DNA from: a virus
DNA length: 34,506 nucleotides
IMG/VR virus record: IMGVR_UViG_3300037557_000087
Coordinates: 1 to 34,506 of that record
Direction: 5' to 3' (one strand)
This document shows, one piece after another, positions 17,460-23,064 of this stretch. Both the position numbers and the translations under genes were made by a program. Positions within the stretch are counted from its first letter, which is position 1; every line of letters begins with the position of its first letter. The notes beneath the pieces are model-generated. The model saw nothing but the letters and a program-made list of their open reading frames with translations. It did not search any database and was not told the DNA's origin.

Positions 17460-17488
17460 ATGATATAAATATATACGCGCCCCGTCCA
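17460..17488 (-). promoter_or_regulatory. Candidate late promoter (leftward)
   Basis: Read on the minus strand, TGGACG (17488-17483) and TATCAT (17465-17460) are separated by exactly 17 bases. They match the sigma-70/SigA-type -35 (four of six) and -10 (five of six) consensus. The promoter points into the 17423 gene and lies in an AT-rich stretch right after the hairpin region. It would drive the late operon with host polymerase. Confidence 0.45.
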
Positions 17489-17520
17489 GACTACAGGGTT
17501 TTAAATATAAAACGAAGTCT

Positions 17521-17546
17521 GCGAACCCTTATCAGGTTCAGTTCGC
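17521..17546 (-). terminator. Hairpin, possible terminator of a leftward RNA
   Basis: GCGAAC and GTTCGC enclose an inner CC/GG pair and a TTATCA loop. On the minus strand the stem is followed, after about eight bases, by TTTTATATTT. It could end a leftward transcript of the structured region before the late promoter, or insulate the late promoter. The T-tract distance is longer than ideal. Confidence 0.3.
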
Positions 17547-17807
17547 CCGTCAGATGGGCTTCTGTCCCCTACAATCAACTCAAGTAGAGGCAGAGACAAG
17601 CGTGATCGCTCGAACTCGAAGTGGAACCGTACTTAAAACGGCCGGATGGCACCCAAGGGGAAACTAAACTCAACACATCCGGTGTCCACGACAAGAATAA
17701 CAAGCCAGACACATATATATACAACCCCCCTCTGGCACATCCCCCCCTAAGAGGGACGCTTCGCTTACCTTTTGTCCAAATAAACCCCCCCAAGACCCCT
17801 CTGGACT
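17547..17807. other. Gene-free stretch with stems and C-tracts
   Basis: No convincing gene is present; the long minus-strand frame across it is low-complexity His/Pro/Gly sequence. It holds a 7-bp inverted repeat CCGGATG (17642-17648) / CATCCGG (17676-17682) with an inner CCCAAGGG. It also holds three runs of six or more C (near 17726, 17742 and 17785) and two near-copies of CCCCTCTGG. It may be part of the structured element to its right. Confidence 0.5.
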
Positions 17808-17893
17808 TTATGTTTGTGTTTTTGTTGTGTTTTGGGATGTGTGGGTGGCAGGGTTGTGGTGGTTGTGGGTGGTGTGTGTGTGGGTGCTGTGCG
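17808..17893 (+). other. GT-rich tract with G-quadruplex potential
   Basis: Over about 85 bases the plus strand is almost entirely G and T, with only one C before the last few bases, and multiple GG and GGG runs in the second half (17834-17884). It follows immediately on a C-rich stretch, so strand composition flips sharply near 17806. As DNA it could form a two-tier quadruplex or unwind easily. As minus-strand RNA it would be an unstructured CA-rich linker. Confidence 0.6.
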
Positions 17894-17962
17894 TATTTGG
17901 ACAATTCGAGATGAATCTCGACTCTCCCTGTGTGAGAGATTAGAAAACCGTAGTCTAGATTC

Positions 17963-17990
17963 CTGTGCAATCGGAGAGAAGATTGCTACG
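17963..17990 (+). repeat. Stem module copy 1 (8-base insert)
   Basis: CTGTGCAATC, 8 bases, then GATTGCTACG. The inner GCAATC/GATTGC pair forms a 6-bp stem, while the unpaired CTGT and TACG flanks are also conserved between copies. TCTAGAT occurs a few bases upstream, as in copy 3. Confidence 0.8.
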
Positions 17991-18180
17991 GAACAAGACC
18001 CTTCGGGCTCACGACCAAGCTCCTCCCTAGAAGAGAGAAGCGGTCGGAGTACTACAGGGTGTGGCTGGCATTGGATGAATCAGTCTACTCGCGAGCGAGC
18101 GACTAAGATTCAGATGCCAGAACGTGTCCGCTTTGGTCTAAGTACGGGAATTCATACAGCCTCTAGAGAGTGATGTCATT

Positions 18181-18227
18181 CTGTGCAATCAAGTCAACTC
18201 CCAAGGGAGTTACTATAGATTGCTACG
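18181..18227 (+). repeat. Stem module copy 2 (27-base insert)
   Basis: CTGTGCAATC and GATTGCTACG, here separated by a 27-base insert that itself forms the AACTCCC/GGGAGTT hairpin. The module lies inside a larger junction closed by TGTCAT/ATGACA. Confidence 0.8.
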
Positions 18228-18564
18228 CAATGCCCTCGGCATTGACATGACACTAGCGACTAAGAAGCGAGCTTCTAAGTCTACTGCTTCAGTCGTTCCT
18301 CCTTCTGTCACTCTTGAGACGCTGTTATGAATCGACTTTTTGTACTACAAGCTAGCCACGATGGCATCAAAAGATCAAAATGCCGACTTTTGACACTCAT
18401 CGGCTACTTGTGCAAAAAAGCTCGCCACACTCTCCACCACACACACAGTCGTCCGTCCGCTGACTCGAAGTGGACGAGGAAGCGAACGAGTTCGCTTGCC
18501 ACTTCGGTCGGCAGAGGAGCTCTGTATCACATGAGTCTCCATTAGTAAATTCGGTTCTAGATAG

Positions 18565-18586
18565 CTGTGCAATCAAGATTGCTACG
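18565..18586 (+). repeat. Stem module copy 3 (2-base insert)
   Basis: CTGTGCAATC and GATTGCTACG with only AA between them. It is preceded by TCTAGAT and followed closely by the candidate early promoter. It marks the right end of the structured region. Confidence 0.8.
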
Positions 18587-18601
18587 CTTTCACGCCCCGA
18601 C

Positions 18602-18630
18602 TTGACAAATTCCGACTAGTTACATGTGAT
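18602..18630 (+). promoter_or_regulatory. Candidate early promoter (rightward)
   Basis: A perfect -35 box TTGACA (18602-18607) and a -10-like TGTGAT (18625-18630, four of six) are separated by 17 bases. It lies just outside the structured region and upstream of the first small early gene, pointing into the whole rightward block. It is probably read by host housekeeping sigma factor. Confidence 0.5.
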
Positions 18631-18680
18631 GTAGAGCGGTCGACTGTGTGCAGGTAGTAGGCAGTTAGAAAGAGATTAAA

Positions 18681-18797
18681 ATGACTTGTAAAAAATGGAC
18701 TTGTTGTCGATTCATGTGGATTTATGAATTACGGATAACTATTAACATGCTAAAGGACGCTCGGCTGTTGGCAAAGTTGGACAAGGAGGGTTTCTAA
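18681..18797 (+). CDS. Small leader protein (38 aa), translationally coupled
   Basis: ATG at 18681 opens a 38-codon frame (MTCKKWTCCRFMWIYELRIT...LLAKLDKEGF) whose TAA overlaps the ATG of the next gene as TAATG, the same junction used throughout this genome. The strong GGAGGG ribosome site of the next gene lies inside its last codons. Upstream there is only a weak AGAGA site. It has three Cys and several aromatic residues in its first 14 residues. The coupling and the nearby promoter support it as real; a leader-peptide role is possible. Confidence 0.5.
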   Translation: MTCKKWTCCRFMWIYELRITINMLKDARLLAKLDKEGF

Positions 18798-19027
18798 TGA
18801 ATATGACATTTTATGAAGCTTTGACAAATTATGTTGATGCACATTTTAAACCAATAGAGACACCCAAATATATTGATCCTGAAGATGATGATGGTGATTG
18901 GGTTTGTGACCATTACAAGTGGCAAGGTGAGTCCGCTTGGATTTTAGAGACTCACCATCTCGACGAAGTTGAAAGATTTATAGAGGATTTAATTGAACAT
19001 ACAGCGAGGTTTGCTGATGTTAATTAG
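18797..19027 (+). CDS. Small acidic hypothetical protein
   Basis: This 76-residue protein, acidic (YIDPEDDDGDWVCDHYKWQG) and rich in Trp and Tyr, ends in a helical EVERFIEDLIEHTAR stretch. GGAGGG lies six bases before the ATG. It is the first well-supported gene of the early block. No family is recognised. Small acidic early proteins of phages often inhibit host enzymes or mimic DNA; this is only a general possibility here. Confidence 0.8.
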   Translation: MNMTFYEALTNYVDAHFKPIETPKYIDPEDDDGDWVCDHYKWQGESAWILETHHLDEVERFIEDLIEHTARFADVN

Positions 19028-19036
19028 ATGTAATGC

Positions 19037-19070
19037 CTCGGTAAGTAACGTGCTTATCGAGTTTGATAAT
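19037..19070 (+). terminator. Hairpin in the first early intergenic gap
   Basis: CTCGGTAAG (19037-19045) and CTTATCGAG (19053-19061) form a 9-bp stem with one G-T pair and a 7-base loop, followed by TTTGATAAT. It could be a weak terminator or attenuator between the first early genes, or a processing site. GATAAT also resembles a -10 box, but no good -35 box is in place. Confidence 0.35.
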
Positions 19071-19093
19071 ACAGTGCCTAGGAGGTACATGAA

Positions 19094-19729
19094 ATGAGTA
19101 ATAAAGATAATACTGGAATTAACGCCGGAGACGGTGACGAGTCTGCTTCTAACAGGAGTCAGACAGCTTTACTTACAGCGTGGGATGAACGGGTAGAAAA
19201 GCCCCTCACTCTAGCTGTTACCCCGTGGGAATCGGCGGTATCTGACTCTGCGCAGGGGTCAGCTACTAGCTCCGAGATGTTTGAAGGTAGGCTACCGTCA
19301 GACATCAAGGCATGGGTTTCCGCTGACCTGTTTACAGGTGGGTTAGGGGATCTGTTAGCATCTACTGCTGACGCTCTCAATGCAGAACCAGCGCTGGTAG
19401 GTTTTGAACCTATACAGATTGCTCCTGAATCTATCTTGATAGGCGAGAAAGAGCATGCTGGTATAGGCATACAAGTGCGCGCACGATTTGATCGTGTGAG
19501 TACCTCGATGCTTACCGATACTCAACTTGTTGAGCAGGTGTGGCGTACCATTGGATGGATTAAACCAGACCGTATCCCTGATAATAAGGATGCTCTGATA
19601 TTCATCCGTGATTTGGGTGCAAGCGCTAGAGAAATCGGTGCTGTACGCAGGGCGCAACAAGTTATGCCTGAAGTAGTCGTTGACGAGGAGTCAAGGGCTG
19701 AATTCAGGAAGCGTGTAGCGAACGCATAG
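19094..19729 (+). CDS. Hypothetical early protein (211 aa)
   Basis: The start has a near-perfect AGGAGG ribosome site. The first ~60 residues are Ser/Asp/Ala-rich and probably disordered (NAGDGDESASNRSQT). A mixed alpha/beta region follows, with GIGIQVRARFDRVSTSMLTD and a helical ASAREIGAVRRAQQ segment near the end. No family or catalytic motif is recognised. It stands alone between two hairpins, unlike the tightly overlapping genes after it, and could be expressed at a higher level. A Ser-rich N-terminus followed by a compact domain is compatible with a DNA-binding or virion-associated role, but nothing decides this. Confidence 0.85.
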   Translation: MSNKDNTGINAGDGDESASNRSQTALLTAWDERVEKPLTLAVTPWESAVSDSAQGSATSSEMFEGRLPSDIKAWVSADLFTGGLGDLLASTADALNAEPALVGFEPIQIAPESILIGEKEHAGIGIQVRARFDRVSTSMLTDTQLVEQVWRTIGWIKPDRIPDNKDALIFIRDLGASAREIGAVRRAQQVMPEVVVDEESRAEFRKRVANA

Positions 19730-19738
19730 AGTCCCTCT

Positions 19739-19782
19739 AGTCGGGGCTGGCGTTAGGTTAATCCCTAGCGTCAGTCTCGACT
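19739..19782. terminator. Long hairpin after the 211-aa gene
   Basis: AGTCG (19739-19743) pairs with CGACT (19778-19782), and CTGGCGTTAGG (19747-19757) pairs with CCTAGCGTCAG (19764-19774) using two G-T pairs. It begins ten bases after the stop codon. It is followed on the plus strand by a run of A rather than T, so it is not a classical rightward terminator. It may protect the mRNA 3' end or be an RNase site. Confidence 0.4.
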
Positions 19783-19868
19783 ACTACTAAAAAAAAATAA
19801 ATAAACCCCTCTGTTTGGGTCATCAGTATCTAAGCAGTTGGTTTTCTAACAAATATATAGGAGGCATT

Positions 19869-19958
19869 ATGCCATTAACATTTAAACCATTTATAAATCT
19901 TGCTGAGGCTGTGGCTTTGGCTAAGGAATCAGGCAGACCAGTGTTGGTGAAGCCATGA
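19869..19958 (+). CDS. Very small protein (29 aa)
   Basis: ATG at 19869 with AGGAGG four bases upstream opens a 29-codon frame (MPLTFKPFINLAEAVALAKE, ending in VLVKP). Its TGA overlaps the ATG of the next gene (ATGA). The strong ribosome site and coupling make it likely that ribosomes enter here. The sequence looks like the start of a longer protein (a loading helix), so it may be a remnant or a leader for the genes after it. Confidence 0.5.
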   Translation: MPLTFKPFINLAEAVALAKESGRPVLVKP

Positions 19959-20125
19959 TTACATTCAGGGTGGGTGATATGAGATTTGAGTATCACTCAC
20001 CTAATATTGTACCGTTTCCAGAGTTTCTGTTGGATGCGTGTGATCTTGAGCATGATTGGACTTACACATCAGGTGACAAGCTTGTGTCTGGGTTGTCAAA
20101 GAAGGGGAAGAGTAATGACGTATAG
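19955..20125 (+). CDS. Small hypothetical protein (56 aa)
   Basis: It starts by an ATGA overlap with the preceding 29-codon frame and ends eleven bases inside the next gene. The product (MITFRVGDMRFEYHSPNIVP...) has a beta-like N-terminus and a basic C-terminus (GLSKKGKSNDV). The codons around its end contain the AAGGGGAAG ribosome site of the next gene. No family is recognised; the overlaps on both sides support it. Confidence 0.6.
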   Translation: MITFRVGDMRFEYHSPNIVPFPEFLLDACDLEHDWTYTSGDKLVSGLSKKGKSNDV

Positions 20126-20474
20126 CTATGACTCATTCGGTAAGTACTACATGCAAGAAGCTAGTGGGCATTACTTCACTGAACATTTACCTGATGGTTG
20201 GGATACATGGGAGCAAGAAGAACTAGACGAATGGTGTGAGGCTCATGCTTGGGAGCCGTTTGAATATCATCCAACTGATTGGGTGTTTGAACAAGCATGG
20301 AATCTAGCAGTGAATATTCATACATGTGTAGAGAAAGCAACTGAATCGTTGGAAGATACGGTAGCTGAGTGTGAACAAGAGATACATAATCTTAGAACAA
20401 GTTATCTTGATGCAAGATTAGAGATGGAGAAACTTAACACAATGTATGACGAAGTAAGACAAGGAGAAGGCTAA
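20115..20474 (+). CDS. Hypothetical protein with C-terminal coiled coil
   Basis: I place the start at the ATG at 20115, preceded by AAGGGGAAG, rather than at an upstream ATG in the same frame that would run through the 56-aa gene. The 119-residue product is acidic and aromatic in its first 60 residues (DGWDTWEQEELDEWCEAHAW). It then forms a probable coiled coil (KATESLEDTVAECEQEIHNL...YLDARLEMEKLNTM). The stop overlaps the next ATG by one base. No family is recognised. Confidence 0.75.
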   Translation: MTYSYDSFGKYYMQEASGHYFTEHLPDGWDTWEQEELDEWCEAHAWEPFEYHPTDWVFEQAWNLAVNIHTCVEKATESLEDTVAECEQEIHNLRTSYLDARLEMEKLNTMYDEVRQGEG

Positions 20475-20824
20475 TGCCAGCAGTACTAGATGAAATGAAT
20501 CCTAATTACAGTGAAGAAGAAATCATTAGAGATAATCTTCATCCTATTTATTGGAGAGAATATCCGGGTGAGTGGTTGCGATTCCATGCTGATAACCCTG
20601 ATGTGTATGACCATTTGCATCGGATGGCAATAGATTTACTTGAGCTTGGGCGTAAGAAATGGGGGATGAAATCTCTTATTGAGGTAGTGCGTTGGCAGAT
20701 AGCGATGAATACTACTGATCCTGTGTTCAAGATTAATAACAATCATGCCCCGTATTATGCGAGGTATTTAATGGATATGAATCCTGAATTAAGAGGGTTC
20801 TTTAACATAAGGCAGGTGAAGTAA
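20474..20824 (+). CDS. Conserved phage protein of unknown function
   Basis: This 116-residue protein contains the blocks GEWLRFHADNPDVYDHLHRM, then a helix LLELGRKKWGMKSLIEVVRW, then TTDPVFKINNNHAPYYARYL, then NPELRGFF. I recognise this pattern (a helical region followed by 'F-K-I-N-x-x-x-x-P-Y-Y-A-R') from a common phage and prophage family, usually annotated hypothetical and found near replication or recombination genes. It may bind DNA. It overlaps both neighbours by one base. Confidence 0.8.
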   Translation: MPAVLDEMNPNYSEEEIIRDNLHPIYWREYPGEWLRFHADNPDVYDHLHRMAIDLLELGRKKWGMKSLIEVVRWQIAMNTTDPVFKINNNHAPYYARYLMDMNPELRGFFNIRQVK

Positions 20825-21099
20825 TGAGTTACATAACTGGAATAGAAATAATTTATAACAAAGAAGATGAGTACTATACGTACAAGTTTACTGAAGTAAC
20901 AGCAGATAATAAAAATCTAGCAAGCGTAGAGAGTCAGACAGTATTAAGTAGACAGTTCTCTCATTGGAATGATTGTGTTGAGTTGTTACATGACAAGATC
21001 ATGTGCTGGATGGATGCGAATGCATGTGTAGAGCATTGGAATATAGCTGATGCTAGACACAGGTTCGATCGCACTGACTATTACGAGGGGAAACAATGA
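20824..21099 (+). CDS. Hypothetical protein (91 aa)
   Basis: It starts with an alternating strand pattern (MSYITGIEIIYNKEDEYYTY), has a middle helix (WNDCVELLHDKIMCWMDANA) and an acidic end. No family is recognised. It overlaps the preceding stop by one base and the next start by four bases, so it is part of the same translational unit. Confidence 0.75.
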   Translation: MSYITGIEIIYNKEDEYYTYKFTEVTADNKNLASVESQTVLSRQFSHWNDCVELLHDKIMCWMDANACVEHWNIADARHRFDRTDYYEGKQ

Positions 21100-21239
21100 A
21101 AGATTGTCAGATATGTGGTGATGAGATAGCAACAGTGCAAACACGTTCAACTATTCCGGGTGTGACTGAGATGGTTGATGACTTAATAGTTTGTAGCCGT
21201 TGCTTTGATGATGAGAGAGGGGAGTTTCCTAAATGGTAA
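21096..21239 (+). CDS. Small zinc-ribbon protein (47 aa)
   Basis: ATG at 21096 overlaps the preceding TGA (ATGA), with AGGGG upstream. The product MKDCQICGDEIATVQTRSTI... has C4-x2-C7 and C33-x2-C36 pairs, the pattern of a minimal zinc ribbon. Such phage microproteins often bind nucleic acid or host proteins. The function is unknown. It is one of four short CxxC proteins in this early block. Confidence 0.7.
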   Translation: MKDCQICGDEIATVQTRSTIPGVTEMVDDLIVCSRCFDDERGEFPKW

Positions 21240-21258
21240 AGAGTGGGGGTTATGAGCA

Positions 21259-21465
21259 ATGAGTAAAGTAGCAACAGCATTAATACAAGTAACAGTAGAG
21301 TATGAAGTTGACCAAACATTTGAAGATGACATGTCTATACATGATATGCGTGACAACTGGGATGAATGGATAGAACTACCTGAAGGGTGTATGCCTAAAG
21401 AATGGGACTATATAGAAGTATATATATCCAAGATTGAATGCGAAGGGGAAGAGTGGGAGAGATGA
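21259..21465 (+). CDS. Small acidic hypothetical protein (68 aa)
   Basis: The product begins with a beta strand (SKVATALIQVTVEYEVDQTF), is strongly acidic in the middle (DDMSIHDMRDNWDEWIELPE) and ends with strand-like YIEVYISKIECEG. GTGGGGGT lies upstream, although a four-codon ATG frame is interposed. Its TGA overlaps the next ATG. No family is recognised. Confidence 0.72.
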   Translation: MSKVATALIQVTVEYEVDQTFEDDMSIHDMRDNWDEWIELPEGCMPKEWDYIEVYISKIECEGEEWER

Positions 21466-21617
21466 TAGAATGTAGATACTGCCATAAAATAATAGATCTC
21501 GATACGCTTAGTGACATATGGCGTAGCCGTGAAGACGGTGTGGTTTCATGCCGTGCTAATCATAAGAAGAGTTCATATAGATGGACTCATTTACCTGAAG
21601 TAAGGGAGAGAGTATGA
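21462..21617 (+). CDS. Small Cys/His protein (51 aa)
   Basis: ATG at 21462 overlaps the preceding stop, and the stop at 21615-21617 overlaps the next ATG. Just upstream is GGGAGAG. The product MIECRYCHKIIDLDTLSDIW... contains C4-x2-C7-H8 and a later C30 with H34, so a zinc-binding knuckle is likely, but the second CxxC pair is incomplete. It may be a degenerate ribbon. The tight overlaps support translation. Confidence 0.65.
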   Translation: MIECRYCHKIIDLDTLSDIWRSREDGVVSCRANHKKSSYRWTHLPEVRERV

Positions 21618-21895
21618 CATTGGAAATGTGTCCTCGTTGTAAGAGAGTACCGTTGCGTACACCTCAGGTGTTGAATTGTTTAAGCAGGTGTACTCGTAGT
21701 GAAGATGTGCATGCTGTATATGTATGTACTGAGTGTGGTACTGATGAAGCATTCGAGGAATACCACGGGACAGGTGATGGGTTAACACCTATGAATAATT
21801 GGCCTGTTAAAGAGCGGGTTAATCAAGATATAATTGATGTGATACAAACACAACATGATATAAACATAACAGAAATGATGGAGGAATCATTATGA
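21614..21895 (+). CDS. Zinc-ribbon phage protein
   Basis: This 93-residue protein has CPRC (6-9) and CTEC (38-41), with further Cys at 22 and 26, forming a zinc ribbon. It is followed by TDEAFEEYHGTG and a helix. The 'CxxCG-T-(D/E)-E-A-x-E' ending is common in a phage family annotated as zinc-ribbon or hypothetical proteins in actinophages and others. It lies among small overlapping early genes and may bind nucleic acid. Confidence 0.75.
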   Translation: MTLEMCPRCKRVPLRTPQVLNCLSRCTRSEDVHAVYVCTECGTDEAFEEYHGTGDGLTPMNNWPVKERVNQDIIDVIQTQHDINITEMMEESL

Positions 21896-22194
21896 AATTA
21901 AATTATAGAACAGAGAGAGATACTGAGCATGGAAGTGTAGCTGAGTATCACAATATAAAAGAAGCAACTAATATAGAGTGTGCGGTTGATAATACTAATA
22001 CTTATTCATTCATTAGTAAAAGTTATAATGGAGAACCAGATGAAATATGCCTGCATATTGGGGGTGTTCGTGTGGATTTTCCTGTAACTATGGTCGATGC
22101 TGTGTTAGAGAATGTTAAGCTTACTATGGAAGAGTACAATAATAAGCTACATGAGGAGCAACTCGAAGATGAGCGGAGCACCAGTGTTAAGTAA
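21892..22194 (+). CDS. Hypothetical protein (100 aa)
   Basis: It starts by an ATGA overlap after GGAGG. The N-terminal half is beta-rich (NYRTERDTEHGSVAEYHNIK, EICLHIGGVRVDFPVTMVDA), and the C-terminal ~30 residues form a charged helix (LTMEEYNNKLHEEQLEDERS). No family is recognised. Its last 26 bases overlap the next gene. Confidence 0.7.
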   Translation: MKLNYRTERDTEHGSVAEYHNIKEATNIECAVDNTNTYSFISKSYNGEPDEICLHIGGVRVDFPVTMVDAVLENVKLTMEEYNNKLHEEQLEDERSTSVK

Positions 22195-22414
22195 TACTCT
22201 ACCTATACCAATAGAACAAATGAAATGTACCACCTTGATAGCGATGCTTAATGATATTCATAAGCAAGCAATAACTACGCTACACAACGGAGTGCATGAA
22301 GGATCTCTAGAGGAAGCAAGTAAAGAAGCATCTAGTAAGTTGGTTCTTTCTTACAATCTAGTAGAGCGTTGGGTTGAAGCTGAAATTGATAGGCGTTCAA
22401 CCGAACCATTTTAA
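22169..22414 (+). CDS. Hypothetical helical protein (81 aa)
   Basis: I start this gene at the ATG at 22169, preceded by GAGGAG about ten bases upstream. An ATG in the same frame at 22112 would overlap the previous gene by 83 bases. The product (MSGAPVLSNTLPIPIEQMKC...) is mostly helical with a conserved-looking LIAMLNDIHKQAITTLHNGV segment and ends RRSTEPF. It precedes ssb by 30 bases. No family is recognised. Confidence 0.68.
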   Translation: MSGAPVLSNTLPIPIEQMKCTTLIAMLNDIHKQAITTLHNGVHEGSLEEASKEASSKLVLSYNLVERWVEAEIDRRSTEPF

Positions 22415-22444
22415 TATAAACAATTATCGAGGAGGTAATTTACA

Positions 22445-22855
22445 ATGAGTCAGGCAAATCAAATAACATGTTGGGGTAACCTAACAAGAGACCCGGAGAT
22501 CAGATACTTTGAAGACGAGAACTCTGTCACCAACACCGGCATGGCGATTAATAAATCATGGACAGATCCGAAAGGCAACAAGCAGGAGAGTACAGAGTTC
22601 TTCGATCTTTCTATCTACAATAAGATGGGTGAGAATGTGGTTGAGTCTATGTCTAGTGGCGATCGTGTCATGGTTGTTGGCAGTCTTAACATTAAGCGTG
22701 TTGAAGATCCAGATGGAAGTAAGAAAGTTTATCCAAAGATAAACGTAGAAGAGATAGGTCATACTGTGAGATGGGCAACCACTACAGTAAGTAAGAATGA
22801 AAAAGCTGAAGGTGGTGGAGGTAAGTCATACTCTACACCTGAAGAGAAGTTCTAA
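22445..22855 (+). CDS. ssb: Single-stranded DNA-binding protein
   Basis: This is a 136-residue OB-fold SSB that would coat ssDNA during phage replication and recombination. The opening NQITCWGNLTRDPEIRYFED matches the conserved first strand of bacterial and phage SSBs (...G.L.RDPE.R). STEFFDLSIYNKMGENVVES and GDRVMVVGSLNIKRVEDPDG follow the family order. After residue ~115 comes a short linker (EKAEGGGGKSYSTPEEKF). The end keeps a terminal Phe and two Glu but lacks the usual DDDIPF acidic tip, so docking to host SSB partners may differ. A perfect AGGAGG lies eight bases before the ATG. It begins the part of the early block with recognisable DNA-metabolism genes. Confidence 0.93.
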   Translation: MSQANQITCWGNLTRDPEIRYFEDENSVTNTGMAINKSWTDPKGNKQESTEFFDLSIYNKMGENVVESMSSGDRVMVVGSLNIKRVEDPDGSKKVYPKINVEEIGHTVRWATTTVSKNEKAEGGGGKSYSTPEEKF

Positions 22856-22862
22856 TTCGCAC

Positions 22863-23043
22863 ATGTTCTACTAAAGCAGGAGCAATGGATGACTGTGGCG
22901 GTGTGCGCACGGTACATGGAGGACATGCAATCCGGTTCCCGAAATCTTGGGATGAAAGTGATTGTTGAATCTTGTACTTGACCGAGTAGTAGAACATTGA
23001 TAGTGGCAGGGTGACCATGTTTGACGGCTACCCTGCTACTATC
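22863..23043. other. Structured intergenic region between ssb and whiB-like gene
   Basis: An 11-bp perfect inverted repeat (22863-22873 with 22987-22997, ATGTTCTACTA/TAGTAGAACAT) encloses smaller stems, including GTGCGCAC and CAATC...GATTG around TCCC/GGGA. Just after it a 14-bp stem with one G-T pair (22999-23012 with 23030-23043) has a 17-base loop. Together they look like a small structured RNA or an mRNA leader controlling the whiB-like gene. It partly competes with the short frame inside it. Confidence 0.45.
22885..22968 (+). CDS. Possible micro-ORF (27 aa) inside the structured gap
   Basis: ATG at 22885, with GCAGGAG five bases before it, opens 27 codons (MDDCGGVRTVHGGHAIRFPK...) ending at TGA 22968. 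The ribosome site is good, but the product has no recognisable family. The region is also rich in stems, so it could equally be non-coding or a leader peptide for the next gene. Confidence 0.3.
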   Translation: MDDCGGVRTVHGGHAIRFPKSWDESDC

Positions 23044-23064
23044 ACCTACATTTAAGAAGGGATC

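Larger units (their letters stand above)
17904..18590. ncRNA. Candidate large structured RNA region
   Basis: No reading frame here looks coding, yet inverted repeats are unusually dense. Stems include TCGAGA/TCTCGA (17906-17921) and CTGGCAT/ATGCCAG (18065-18120), the latter enclosing TGAATC/GATTCA, AGTC/GACT and CTCGC/GCGAG. A junction closed by TGTCAT (18174-18179) and ATGACA (18247-18252) contains three stems: GCAATC/GATTGC, AACTCCC/GGGAGTT (18196-18211) and CAATGCC/GGCATTG (18228-18244). Further stems are an 11-bp stem with one mismatch (18258-18281) and a long stem with a G-T pair and a bulge (18459-18512) capped by AGCGAA/TTCGCT. Size, ornate stems and position resemble giant phage-associated RNAs such as GOLLD or ROOL, but I cannot claim homology. 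The strand cannot be decided from the stems, because most pair on either strand. A DNA element such as an origin is the alternative. Confidence 0.5.

Noticed and set aside
17575-17970. 131-codon minus-strand frame across the gene-free region
   Set aside because: The product is low-complexity His/Pro then Gly/Ser sequence produced by the GT-rich tract, it has no ribosome site, and it runs across several stems.
17430-18680. tRNA genes in the hairpin-rich region
   Set aside because: I looked for cloverleaf order with a GTTC-A/G T-arm and a CCA-proximal acceptor stem; single stems fit, but no complete tRNA could be drawn on either strand.
19986-20474. Longer version (162 aa) of the coiled-coil early gene starting at 19986
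   Set aside because: That start has no ribosome site and would run through the 56-residue gene; the ATG at 20115 has AAGGGGAAG upstream.
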